DNA of 64,000 bases from Dysidea avara (GCF_963678975.1 NC_089275.1:48845883-48909882), one strand, 5' to 3'. Shown: positions 34,756 to 44,935, counted from the stretch's first letter. The notes: a model not told the origin generated them from the letters alone. Numbers and translations: made by a program.

Positions 34756-35747
34756 TGTTCACTTTTTGATAAAAGAACCAAATTTCTTATGGGGTTTGTA
34801 GCACATGTACTAAGTGATTTTAGGCATGTAAAAAGTCCTTTGGAACCCTAGCTATTTTTTGGACCTTGACAACAAAACTATTTGTTTACATGAAAAACAA
34901 TCAAGTTTAAAGGCTGGATCTAGTATTAGACTAGTACAAAACCTGCAGCTGCAACATGATAGCCCATTAAAATGCCACATGAAACTAATTGTTTTCTCAG
35001 CAGGGTAGCAAACAAAATGACTGAAAATGCTATTTTCAAGGGGTTCTATTAAAGTTTTGCATTTCCAATGCACACAGCTCTGTAGTATCATATACGTACA
35101 AAGATCATCCTGATGTGTATCATTTCTTTATCAAAGGTGAATAACAAAAGTTATCGAATGATGAAGTTTTAATTGGTTACAGGTGGACACAAAATCATTG
35201 AAATATCAGAGTATACACTAAACAACAAGGTATTTCTACAATACTAATTAGATTTGATCAACATTGCAGAGATAATTGCTTGATTTATGCATATACAGAG
35301 GGATTTCAATAATTTTATGTCCACCTGTAACCAATTAAAACTTCATCATTCAATAACTTTTATTATACACCTTCGATAAAGAAATGATACACATCAGGAT
35401 GATCCTTGTACATGATACTACAGAACTGTGTGCATTGGAAATGCAAAACTTTAATAGAACCCCTTGAAAATAGCATTTCTAGTCATTTTGTTTACTGCCA
35501 GGCTGAGAAAACGATTTGTTTCATGTGGCATTTTAATGCATAGACTATCATTTCGCAGCTGTAGGCTTTGTACTGGTCTAATACTAGATCCAGCTGATTG
35601 TTTTCCATGTAAACAAATAGTTTTGTTGTCAAGGTCCAAAAAGTAGGGTTCCAAAGGACTATTTACATGCCTCCCCTTCTAAAATCACTTAGTACACATG
35701 CTACAAATCCCATAAGAAATTTGGTGCTTTTATCAAAAAGTGAAACA
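34756..35747. mobile_element. Long foldback element, arms ~460 bp, ~75-bp loop
   Basis: 34756-35213 is mirrored by 35290-35747 (for example gttcactttttgataaaag against cttttatcaaaaagtgaaac; ggttacaggtggaca against tgtccacctgtaacc). The arms are close copies with scattered differences. The loop is about 35214-35289. Short open frames occur in both arms but are mirror images and non-coding. Type unknown; a transcript would form a long hairpin. Confidence 0.8.
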
Positions 35748-37100
35748 GTTTTGTGGCTTATGTGCTGGACTATCATGAAAACAGACCATTAAAATTAAAA
35801 AAAATTAAAGTGGCACATGTCCCTTTTTTGACCCCTTCAGATATATCTGAAAGCGTCACATAATCAAACAAATGTATGCAATACTTTAATACAAACTTTT
35901 CTTTGATTGTCAAAATAACTATAGCTATAAGCACCAAAATCTGTTAAACACATAAGCCTTTTAGTATTCAGAGTTTGTTAGCATTTTCAAAGGTAAGTTC
36001 CTGTCTAGCTATGTACTATTGAATTTAATTTGGTGCACATATAGGTGTGAACTATTGTACAGGCTGTATAATAGATGCAAATCCAGTAGGGTTTCTGCAG
36101 GTTTCCAGAAACTGGTCAAATATATTCAGCCAATTAATCACAAAGGTTCATCCATATACTTTACATGGAGCATGCAGTCACTGAATTATCCTAATAGAAT
36201 AGTCACACTGATTTTAATAGCTACTATAGTTTATACCTGTAGCTACCAAGAGTTCATAATGAACTCTTGCCTGTACTGACACAGTAAAAGCAGTCAGCTA
36301 AAATCATACTTTTAAATGGCTGCATGATGGCATTTTAAATGGCAAAATGCCCTCCACATTTAAAAAAAATGGTAAACCAGTATGGTGACATGTAATAATA
36401 TTATGTTGGACAATAGTAACTTTATAGTCAAGAGTTTGCCATAAATATCAACAGATGAAGAATTGAAGATATACCTGGTTCTAACAGAGCAGTCACTTCT
36501 ACTACAACAGTTGAATTAAAATTGTTCGAAGAAACTCATGCTTCACACACTAAGGTATGCCTACAGGGTTCAGTCTATTCATGTTTGTCTTTTCAGCTGG
36601 GAAAACCCTACAGTCATGTGCATTGCTGGCTTCAATGTCATATGGGATTTTCTTTAATGCGCTCAGCTGTTCAAGTTTGTGTTTGTGTAGTTGCCGCTCC
36701 TCCCCTGGACACCGGCGTGACCCCTCAATGATTGACCTTGTTGTGTATACAAGGAGCATCTCCATCCTTACAATTTATAGTCATTATTTTTTGTCTTTGT
36801 TTGCTTGTAACATAAATCCTTTAAACTAGTAAAGGATCTATACTTGTATAGCATATCAAAATTTAAACCGGCAGTGCTGTGAAAAAAGTTCAAGGGTGTT
36901 TCCCCTAGATACTTACTTACAATAACAACATAATACAGATAGCAAGTCCGGATAAGAGAAATAACCTTCCATGATATACATGGTGCACTACCAGTCAGAC
37001 CATAGTGCCTGGGGTTAGTATATCTATGATCATCAGACACTGAAGGGTGAACACAGAAGGCAGCCCAGATCTGGCATACAGTTGATTGATCAATTGATTA
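35748..37100. other. No gene seen
   Basis: No convincing exon. A minus-strand open frame at 36765-36550 (including RRCPGEERQLHKHKLEQL) has coding-like composition but no family match. Motif remnants (ctaatagaatagtcac near 36195, acagagcagtcac near 36485) occur. Confidence 0.4.
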
Positions 37101-38997
37101 TTTTGTTTAACCTCATGGTAGTTGGCAAAAGCTGTTCTTCCCTACCAGAGCACATACAACAATAAACACAACTACTACAAAACACAACTACAAGCTATAC
37201 AACCATACTGATAATACAAAATAAGCTACGAGTAAAGTTCAGGTAAACGTCCTTAACAGAGGATGTAAATTAAAAGTAGCCCATGTGGCTACAGTAAGAG
37301 AATTCCACCTAGCAGTGGCTGACGAGTGGAAAAACTTTTTGGTAGAGGAGAGACAACAAGTTTGCAATTGCAAGTTTGTAGGTTAGCAAAGCTGTCCTTG
37401 CAACGTGTGTGGTAATTATGTTGGGGACCAAATAGGATTGGTGGATCAAGGACTAAGCAGGGCTTACTGTTACTGTTATATTAACGAAACATAGCACAAG
37501 TAGATTTAAACTTGACTTGATCACACACAGGTAACCAGTTTAATTGTTGACCATGTCCTGAAACATGATCGCATTTCCTTAAACATTTAGTAACTTGAAT
37601 GCTCCTGTTCTGTAATCATTGTAGACATGCTAATTGGGACTGCTTAAGAGGAGGACCCCACACAGGTAGAGAGCATAGTCAATCCTAGAAAAAAAATAGT
37701 GATTCAGTCAACATTTTAAGAACATCAAAATTAAAGATTTCCAATGGAGGCTAAGTAAGTATGATACTAAACTACACACGCTACTCAACTGAGGACCCCA
37801 TTGTAAATGTCTATCAAAAATAATTCCTAAATACCTTTGTTTATCCACTTCCTTAAGCTGGTGATCATCTATAAGGATTGCAGGATGAACCACATTAGAT
37901 GCATGTTTCTGAGCAAACCACATGACACTAGACGTCTTGACCTTTAGCTTCATTCTGTTTGATACAATCCATGTCTGGATTCTGTGTAGATCAAAACACA
38001 ATTTTTCCTTAACAACTTCATGCATGCATGACTTTCACCAGAGCATATCAATGTAGTATCATCAGCAAACTGTAGTAATCTACTGTGCATGACCGTGCAG
38101 GGAGGGCATCTCATTAATATAAACAAGAAATAGCAATGGGCCAAGTGCACTACCCTGTGGGATGCCACCCTTAACAGGAGACCAAGATAACATCATGTTC
38201 TTATGTCGGACATGTTGTATATGGTGTGAAAGATAGTTGGTGAACCAGGTCAGCTCGATGTCATGAACATCTAATGCGCACAACTGCTTCAAGAGTATAA
38301 CATAATCCAGTGAATCAAATGCCTTTCTGAGATCCAGAAAAACAGTACATACTACTTGACCAGCATCCAAGGCTTGTGTGATGGCAAATAAGAGAATCTG
38401 CTCAGTATATCTACCTGTACGATAAGCTCCCTGATGTTGACTCAGGAGTTGGTGTTGCTCAAAATACTTAGTTGCGAGGCAACCAGCTTCTCTAGTATCT
38501 TAGCAAGAATAGGGACAACAGAAATTGGCCTATAAAGTTTGAAGGATCATCCTTACAATCGGATTTATGAACAGCAGTAACATTACTCTTTTTCCAATCA
38601 CTAGGGATAGACCCACAGCGTAAGGATGCATTATATAGTTTAGTTAGAGGATCAGTAATCATAATTGAAACTTTCTTTTTTAAAAAAACGTGCTGAGAGA
38701 CCATCTGGTCTAGTAGATTTATGAACATCAAGGTGTTGGAGCATATGGTATACAGAATCAGAGCAAATGGTGGAAAATTTGAAGGGATCAGTAGATGGTG
38801 AAGTAGATGGAGTCTTAAAGTGGTCTGCATGCTGTTTGGTGAGCTTCAGAAACTGCAACATTACGGAAAAACTCATGCATTCAGTGAATCAGGAGAAATG
38901 GTACTACCTTGAGAGGAGCATATTGATCAAGTACACCGTACCAGACAGGACTTGAAAAAGTGCCACATATCATCTTTATCGTCAAAGACATCCATAA

Positions 38998-39331
38998 CAG
39001 GGGCGTACGCAGGAATTTTGAAAAGGGGTTTCCACTACAACTAAGTGACTGTTATATATATAACTGCTCTATTAGAGCATAGATAGTATATACCCTACCC
39101 TATGATTAGAGTATCTCGATCTTTTCCCCAAAATCATAATTCAGAACAATGCTATAAGTGTTGCTATCATGTTAGAAACTATTATTTAACTAACATAATA
39201 AAATATGTCCTGTTCCATGATAGATTTCAGATTCTGGAAACCTGAAGTTTCAATTTCTTAATGTTTCAAGTAGTGTGTGAAATCCAAAGGGATTTCCTGA
39301 AACCCCTGGAAACCCCCTCTGTACTCCCCTG
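38998..39331. mobile_element. hAT-type element (CAGGGGCGTACG end), 334 bp
   Basis: The left end CAGGGGCGTACGCAGG and right end gtactcccctg (rc CAGGGGAGTAC) are hAT-like TIRs with a few differences. The flanks cataa/cataat suggest an imperfect duplication. Paired CTCTATTAGAG and ATTAGAGTATCTCGATC modules lie at 39063-39122. It is inserted in the LINE. Confidence 0.7.
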
Positions 39332-39360
39332 CATAATATGCCAAGGAGTTTCAGTAGAAG

Positions 39361-39806
39361 TAGGGACCCGCCGATTATGCAGGCATAATTTTGAGCATAA
39401 TAGGTACCTAAAAGCATTGAGCATAATGCCAGCATAATAGGTTAAATATTTGTACGATAGTATAAATTCTTGCTGGAAAACTGACAATTGCAAATAAGAT
39501 CGATATACTCTAATAGAGCAGTCAGTAACTCTAATAGAACAATCATCAAACTGACTGTTTTATTAGAGTATATCGATCTTTTCTCTTATATGCAGCAAGA
39601 ATTTATTATTTATGCTCCAGCCACTCCTTTTTTTTTCTATACAGTGTTAAACTAGTAGCAAAGCATATGAACTAAGGCATGAACATTGAGCATAATCGAG
39701 CATAATAGGTAAATATTGAGCATTAATTTAAGCATAATAGGTGAATTCTTGAGCAGTGCAGCATAGCATAATAGGTAAAATTATGAGCATAATCGGCGGG
39801 TCTCTA
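39361..39806. mobile_element. hAT-type MITE (TAGGGACCCGCC ends), 446 bp
   Basis: TAGGGACCCGCCGATTATGC and gcataatcggcgggtctcta are ~20-bp TIRs with one difference. A perfect 8-bp duplication AGTAGAAG flanks it (39353-39360 and 39807-39814). The interior repeats gagcataat words and carries facing CTCTAATAGAG modules at 39500-39580. It is inserted in the LINE. Confidence 0.88.
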
Positions 39807-39994
39807 AGTAGAAGCAAGGCATGTTCTAATAGCATCTCAATCACACGTTCTGAATGGGCGGACCGCATAAACAGTAGGCCCAACAATCGACACGTCCACA
39901 TCCAAGAACTGCACTAAATGGTCACTTATACCAACAGATTGATGAACAGAATTGACCTTAACATTAGGAGTAGTAATGGTATGATCAATAAGAG

Positions 39995-40368
39995 CAGCGG
40001 CGGAGGAAGTAGTTGATATGAGGGGGGGCTGGGCTGACCCAGACTTATTTCTATAGTTTGGTAAGGTGAGACCAAAAAAAAAAAAAAAAAAAAAAAGGTC
40101 GCAACCAACTGACAAGAGCTTTCCACCTCACCAGCTACCATTTCTAGCTGATAAACTACACAAAAATCCTTTCATAGCTCGCTACACACTGACTACTTTA
40201 TTAGAGTGACTGCTCTATTAGAGTATCTCGATCTTTATCACGGTTTTCAGCCCCACTCCAAGAAAGATAATTTCGGTGTGATATCATTCTGAGGGGGGGC
40301 TAAGCCCCCCCTCAGCAGACCGAGGGGGGGCTTTAGCCCCCTAGCCCCCCCCCTTTCCGCCGCCTATG
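39995..40368. mobile_element. hAT-type MITE (CAGCGGCGGAGG), copy 2
   Basis: Same ends and interior as 32508-32885, same orientation, 374 bp. A perfect 8-bp duplication AATAAGAG flanks it (39987-39994 and 40369-40376). It interrupts the endonuclease region of the LINE. Differences from copy 1 are few and mostly in homopolymers, so both insertions look recent. Confidence 0.9.
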
Positions 40369-40382
40369 AATAAGAGTGGCAG

Positions 40383-40823
40383 CAGGGGCGGATCCAGGGG
40401 GGGTTCCAAGGGTTCCATGGAACCCCCTTTTTGAAAGAGCCTCTCTTACTCGAGATACTCTAATAGAGCAGTCACAGTAGTCTTTTGGGAGCAGTTATTA
40501 TTATTTGTTTTTACTGTGCAGAAATCACAAATGATTATAATGCACAGATATAATTACTTAAGTTGTTACAAAAATTATCCAGGGAAGGGGAATTAACTAT
40601 ATAGGGGGGGAGGGGGTTCCAAAGTTTAATTGCAGAGGGGAAAAAGGAAAATTTATACGAGTCAATGTGTAGCAAGTTATGTAAATATTAAGGAAATATA
40701 GTTGGTAAAGGTGAGGGGCAGCTGTTGTCAGCAGGTGATGACCTTTTTTTTTTGGTCTTCAACTTACAGCCAGGCTAAAGTTGCAATTCCAAAAATGGAA
40801 CCAATAGTCTGGATCCGCCCCTG
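40383..40823. mobile_element. hAT-type element (CAGGGGCGGATCCAG ends), 441 bp
   Basis: CAGGGGCGGATCCAG at the left matches CTGGATCCGCCCCTG at the right exactly (15 bp). Flanks share GGCAG (40378-40382 and 40824-40828), a partial duplication. An ACTCTAATAGAGCAGTCAC module lies at 40452. It is inserted in the LINE endonuclease region, 14 bp from the neighbouring hAT MITE. Confidence 0.82.
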
Positions 40824-41027
40824 GGCAGATGTTGCGGATGGTTCTTTGGTGGAGCCTGCCCTAATTTTTTAGGAGCACGACGGCGCGTAACTCGCCGTGA
40901 CTAGTGCATACGTGAAGTCTGTTCAATTAAATTACGAAACCCACAATCGGTGTAGACATGCAAGAATTTGCTTGGAATTTTGTGTACAGCGAGGTGTACA
41001 GTGACTTTGAAAGCTTAGGTGTAAGAG

Positions 41028-42206
41028 ATGTGGGGGGTCGGTGTATATATCTCCCTTGTGTTGTTATCCAATTTCTGGTGCGCGCTGGGAGAAAGGAGCA
41101 CTCTCTGTGATCCTACGGTGTTTGGCGGTATGTCGTTCTCACAATTCGTGACAGAAAAGAGATGCGATGTTGACGAGAAAATTTTGAAACTGTTCATGGA
41201 CGATGACTCTTTCGAATCCATGGTGAATAAGACAGCTGCTAATGTGATGTGTATCGGGTTTATTGCAGTGTTCAATATGGCGAGTGAAGATTCGTGTAGT
41301 TGGGACTCCTTAGCCCACATCCCTAGTGAGGATTTCTGTAAGGATAATAAAATACTTGATGTGTTAATACTAGCGAATAATTCTGGTGTGTTTGATGGAC
41401 ACAGCAAAGTTACTGAAGTGGCGAACTTTATCTTCAAATACTGTGACTACATGTGTAATGACACTACTGGTAGTAATGAATTGTGTTGGGCTTTTGGTGA
41501 GTATGTGAAGATAGTTAAGAAACTTCATGTGACCACCACCCCACCTCCACCTACCCCTGACTTTATGGCGATGTTCAGTAGTGACAATGTGCAACATGAG
41601 TCTCCCAAAGTGTCTGAAGATGGAAACAATCTGGACATTAAGAATGACGATGGTGTTGCTGACATAATAATAGATAATAGTAACTGGGGTGAAACTGATA
41701 CAATTGGTGTTGAAGTTCATGATAGTGGTGAGAATAAGGGTGTTAATAATCAAGAAATCGTCAGCAAAGGAGACATGTCAGACGTGGCCTCAGCAACAGT
41801 ACTTGATGATCGAACCTTGAGTGATGGCACACCATCGTCATTTTCAAATAATCCTACTCCACCATTAGATGGAGAAGACCAGGCTGTACCCTCCAGCAGT
41901 CAAAAACTTGACCATCCAACTGAGGAGCTTGCTACTGACCTGTACCCGCCAATTTCTTCCAGTACACAATCAGGACCATATGATGACAAGCCCCAGGATA
42001 CTTTATATTATGATGGTGATTCTGAAGAGACAGGCATAGTTCATGATGAGGCATCTGTTGGTCCACTATACAATGAGTCAGTGTTGGGAGAAGACTCTGT
42101 TCGTCTTGCTATATTATCCCTAATAGTATTTGCTGCAGCGTTAGCATATGTTGTGGCCAATGGGAGACCAGTTACTGTAGTGAATGAAGACTATGAGACT
42201 GTGTAA
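41028..42206 (+). CDS. Cysteine-rich single-pass membrane protein, paralogue 1 (392 aa)
   Basis: A single-exon frame with a signal peptide (residues 1-21, ending WCALGERS). The ectodomain of ~140 residues has eight cysteines (27, 46, 75, 90, 104, 139, 143, 153) and an N-glycosylation site in MVNKTAANVMCIGF. A Thr/Pro patch (TTTPPPPTP) starts a long acidic, low-complexity stalk. A transmembrane helix (about residues 361-379, LAILSLIVFAAALAYVVA) and a short tail ending NEDYETV follow. The ectodomain is strongly similar to the gene at 43450, so the two are tandem duplicates. The build (small Cys domain, acidic stalk, TM, short tail) recalls TGN38/TGOLN2-like proteins, but I cannot assign a family. 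It ends 163 bp before TRDMT1. Confidence 0.85.
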   Translation: MWGVGVYISLVLLSNFWCALGERSTLCDPTVFGGMSFSQFVTEKRCDVDEKILKLFMDDDSFESMVNKTAANVMCIGFIAVFNMASEDSCSWDSLAHIPSEDFCKDNKILDVLILANNSGVFDGHSKVTEVANFIFKYCDYMCNDTTGSNELCWAFGEYVKIVKKLHVTTTPPPPTPDFMAMFSSDNVQHESPKVSEDGNNLDIKNDDGVADIIIDNSNWGETDTIGVEVHDSGENKGVNNQEIVSKGDMSDVASATVLDDRTLSDGTPSSFSNNPTPPLDGEDQAVPSSSQKLDHPTEELATDLYPPISSSTQSGPYDDKPQDTLYYDGDSEETGIVHDEASVGPLYNESVLGEDSVRLAILSLIVFAAALAYVVANGRPVTVVNEDYETV

Positions 42207-42369
42207 CTATGTGCATTGTCTTCAAAGAATTCATTTCGGTTTTATAACAAAACATCACTGTAACAGAAAAGTTGTTTTTCTAAAAAATTATACTTATATT
42301 TACAAGTACCTGTATTACAGCACAAGTTTAAACTCCCTGTAACAATACATTGTGGGATTTTGATTCTAA

Positions 42370-43419
42370 ATGGAGCACTCCCCACTACGAGTGCTAGAGT
42401 TCTACAGCGGGATAGGGGGTCTGCACTACGCGTTAATGTCTAGTGGAGTTGAGGCGAGTGTAGTAGCAGCGTTTGACATCAACACATCGGCTAATCACGT
42501 CTACCGCTCAAATTTTCCGCGCACTCCATTATGTCAACGAAACATTTGTGGATTAACAGTGGAGTATATTGAACAATTACGAGGGGACGTTTTCTTGATG
42601 TCTCCACCGTGCCAGCCTTTTACAAGACAGGGAAATAAGGCTGATGATAAGGACAATCGCACGAACAGCTTTCTACATCTTCTGGACGTCCTTCTAAAGC
42701 TAGTTCACAAGCCTGGACATGTTCTGATAGAGAATGTACAAGGATTTGAAGTGTCTGCAACAAGAGACCACCTCATTACAGTACTGATGAAATGTAGGTA
42801 CACTTATCAGGAGTTCTTATTGACCCCTACACAATTTGGGATACCAAATTCTCGAATGCGTTATTACCTATTAGCAAAACTAACACCTCTAAAGTTTCAT
42901 TTCACCACCACTGATAAACCAATGACCATCTTACCAGATGGTATTGATGGTATAACTGAGCCATGTGTGGCACCACTGTGTAACTTTATTCAGCCAATGT
43001 CTTGCAGTGAAGAAGACAAGTTACTTGTACCTCCAGAGGTGTTGTTACGTTATGCTAGTATACTAGATATTGTACAAGAGGACTCCACCCAGTGTTGCTG
43101 CTTCACCAAAGCATATGGTCACTATGTAGAAGGAACTGGATCTGTGTTACAGTGTAATAGTGATGGCAACCTTGAAGAAGCATTCAGGGAATACCTACTT
43201 GGAGGAAAGAAGTCTGCAGACTCGCTGGTCAAACTAAGGCTGCGGTATTTCTCATCAGCTGAAGTTGCAGGGTTGCTATGGTTTCCTGCTCAATTCCAGT
43301 TCCCGTGTAACGTTACTAGTAAACAACAGTACAGGTTATTAGGAAATAGTTTAAACGTGCACGTAGTTTCCGTGTTACTATACCGTATATTGTTTAATGA
43401 TTGTGATAAAACGACGTAA
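42370..43419 (+). CDS. TRDMT1: tRNA (cytosine-5)-methyltransferase TRDMT1/DNMT2, complete, 349 aa
   Basis: TRDMT1 uses S-adenosylmethionine to methylate C38 of tRNA-Asp and a few other tRNAs, protecting them from cleavage. The frame has all C5-MTase motifs: motif I EFYSGIGG (10-17, SAM binding), motif IV SPPCQPFTRQG with catalytic Cys81, motif VI ENVQGFE with Glu121, motif VIII FGIPNSRMRYY (156-166), and motif X YRLLGNSLNV (321-330). The CFTKAYGHY block (244-252) is the DNMT2-specific CFT signature. Length fits the family (human about 391). The whole gene is one exon, whereas most animal copies have introns. It lies between two paralogous membrane-protein genes on the same strand. The ATG at 42370 gives the usual short N-terminus. 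Confidence 0.97.
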   Translation: MEHSPLRVLEFYSGIGGLHYALMSSGVEASVVAAFDINTSANHVYRSNFPRTPLCQRNICGLTVEYIEQLRGDVFLMSPPCQPFTRQGNKADDKDNRTNSFLHLLDVLLKLVHKPGHVLIENVQGFEVSATRDHLITVLMKCRYTYQEFLLTPTQFGIPNSRMRYYLLAKLTPLKFHFTTTDKPMTILPDGIDGITEPCVAPLCNFIQPMSCSEEDKLLVPPEVLLRYASILDIVQEDSTQCCCFTKAYGHYVEGTGSVLQCNSDGNLEEAFREYLLGGKKSADSLVKLRLRYFSSAEVAGLLWFPAQFQFPCNVTSKQQYRLLGNSLNVHVVSVLLYRILFNDCDKTT

Positions 43420-43449
43420 TGTTAACCGCACGTGAATTTTAAATTGGAA

Positions 43450-44919
43450 ATGGCGAGGAAAGGTGTGCTTTCGCTCGTTTTCTTGTTGGGTAGTTGCTGG
43501 TGTGCGATAGGAGAAGACAATTCTACAAGTCCTCTGTGTGATCCTAAGGTGTTTGGCGGTGCGTCGTTCTCAAAATTCGTGGGAGACCAGCGATGCGATG
43601 TGGACGAGAATTTGTTGAAAATGTTCACGAACAATGACTCTTTCAAATCCATGGTGAACAAGACAGCAGCTAATGTGATGTGTATTGGGTTTATTGAAGT
43701 GTTCAATATGGCGAGTGAAGATTCGTGTAGTTTTGACTCCTTAGCCAACATCCCTAGTGAGAATTTCTGTAAAGATGGTAGAATGTTTGACGTGTTAATA
43801 CTAGCGAATGATTCTGATGTGTTTGATGGACACAGCAATATTATTGAAGTAGCGAACTTTATCCTCAAATACTGTGGCTACATGTGCAATGACACTAGTG
43901 GTAGTAACGAATTGTGTTGGGCTTTTGGTGAGTATGTGAACATTGTTATGAAACATCACGTGAACACACCACCCACTCCTACATCTCAACCACCCACCAC
44001 TGAATCAGTTGCTACCACTAGTACACCTACTCCTAACTTGCAATTGACGGCGTTGTTTGACAAAAAGCCAGATACTCCCCAGGAATCTGAAGGTGAGGAT
44101 GGTCACAAAGATGTGGAAGTTGAGAATAACGGCAGTAATGATGATGGTCATGAAGGTGAAAACAATGACACTAATGGTGGCAAAGTTGACGATGAGAACA
44201 AGGATGATTCTGATCAGGAGAATAGGAGCAATGAAGAAATGGGAAGACTAGAGGATCCAACCCCAAGTTTTGTTACACCATCGTTACCTTCAAATGATAC
44301 TGGTTCAGATGGAGACCAAGATTCTTCACAATCAACCTCTAGTGAAACTTATAAGCAAACTACTACTACTGATAAACTTAATAATCAATTTCATGTAACT
44401 ACTGGTCCTAGTGTGCACAGTGACACTGATGGTCAAGGTGGAGAATCGGACATCACACCTCCAAGAAGATTAGATGATGAAACAAATACTGATGGAGGTA
44501 CTAGTCAAGATGGCCAAGATGCTGATAAAGAGAGACAAGATCAAGGTATTAGTCAAGGTGATCAAGATGATGATAAAGAGAGTCAAGATCAAGGTACTAG
44601 TCAAGATGGCCAAGATGCTGATAAAGAGAGACAAGATCAAGGTATTAGTCAAGGTGATCAAGATGATGATAAAGAGAGTCAAGATCAAGGTACTAGTCAA
44701 GGTGATCAAGACGCTGATAAAGAGAGTCAAGATGCTGATAAAGATGATGCCAGTAAAGATGGTGGTAAACCTGATGTCGACTATGATTATGATGATGATG
44801 ATGATGGCTATAGCTACTGGCACTTTGCTGCTGTGCTCCTCTTCATCTTGTTCCTGGGAGTTGGTATATATCTTGCTTCACTTAACAGGAAGAAGGTATG
44901 TTTGCCTGTGTGTGTGTAG
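43450..44919 (+). CDS. Cysteine-rich single-pass membrane protein, paralogue 2
   Basis: The likely start is the ATG at 43450 (MARKGVLSLVFLLGSCWCAIG, a signal peptide). An in-frame ATG at 43432 would add six residues. The ectodomain repeats paralogue 1 almost block for block (LCDPKVFGG, RCDVDEN, MVNKTAANVMCIGFIEVFNM, GSNELCWAFGEY). A long acidic stalk follows, with five 16-residue repeats (GTSQDGQDADKERQDQ type), a DYDYDDDDDG stretch and a TM helix (HFAAVLLFILFLGVGIYLA). The frame runs to a stop at 44919, but a clear donor (aagaag|gtatgt at 44895/44896) suggests splicing to a tail exon. Candidates are 45053 (short) and 50051. It starts only 30 bp after the TRDMT1 stop. Function unknown; localisation inferred as secretory pathway or cell surface. 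Confidence 0.82.
   Translation: MARKGVLSLVFLLGSCWCAIGEDNSTSPLCDPKVFGGASFSKFVGDQRCDVDENLLKMFTNNDSFKSMVNKTAANVMCIGFIEVFNMASEDSCSFDSLANIPSENFCKDGRMFDVLILANDSDVFDGHSNIIEVANFILKYCGYMCNDTSGSNELCWAFGEYVNIVMKHHVNTPPTPTSQPPTTESVATTSTPTPNLQLTALFDKKPDTPQESEGEDGHKDVEVENNGSNDDGHEGENNDTNGGKVDDENKDDSDQENRSNEEMGRLEDPTPSFVTPSLPSNDTGSDGDQDSSQSTSSETYKQTTTTDKLNNQFHVTTGPSVHSDTDGQGGESDITPPRRLDDETNTDGGTSQDGQDADKERQDQGISQGDQDDDKESQDQGTSQDGQDADKERQDQGISQGDQDDDKESQDQGTSQGDQDADKESQDADKDDASKDGGKPDVDYDYDDDDDGYSYWHFAAVLLFILFLGVGIYLASLNRKKVCLPVCV
44496..44738 (+). repeat. In-frame 48-bp tandem repeat (5 units) in paralogue 2
   Basis: Alternating ggtactagtcaagatggcc and ggtattagtcaaggtgatc units of 48 bp encode 16-residue Gln/Asp/Ser-rich repeats. 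Paralogue 1 has none, so the array arose after the gene duplication and is likely length-variable. Confidence 0.85.
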
Positions 44920-44935
44920 TGTTAAGAGAATTTGA

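Larger units (their letters stand above)
37100..40858 (-). mobile_element. CR1/L2-like LINE, 5'-truncated, split by four insertions
   Basis: Read on the minus strand from right to left. An endonuclease end (ALIDHTITTPN, GISDHLVQF near 39995-39900) is followed by the linker near 38960-38650. Then come reverse-transcriptase blocks: VFLDLRKAFDSLDY (about 38345-38300), GIPQGSALGPLLF (about 38165-38125), FADDTTLICSG (about 38075-38045) and LKEVDKQRYLGIIFD (about 37860-37810). The C-terminal part fades out around 37180. Frames are broken in several places, so it is inactive. The elements at 38998-39331, 39361-39806, 39995-40368 and 40383-40823 interrupt it. Outer limits are approximate. Confidence 0.8.

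Noticed and set aside
34852-35654. Paired frames in the 34.8-35.7 kb region
   Set aside because: They are mirror images produced by the foldback arms.
36550-36765. Possible exon (RRCPGEERQLHKHKLEQL region)
   Set aside because: No family match, no convincing splice partners, and similar open frames on the other strand.
41015-41437. Minus-strand frame of 140 codons
   Set aside because: Antisense shadow of paralogue 1; the same shadow appears opposite paralogue 2 at 43422-43868.
44470-44935. Ile- and Lys-rich frames over the 48-bp repeats
   Set aside because: Alternate-frame readings of the paralogue 2 stalk repeats.
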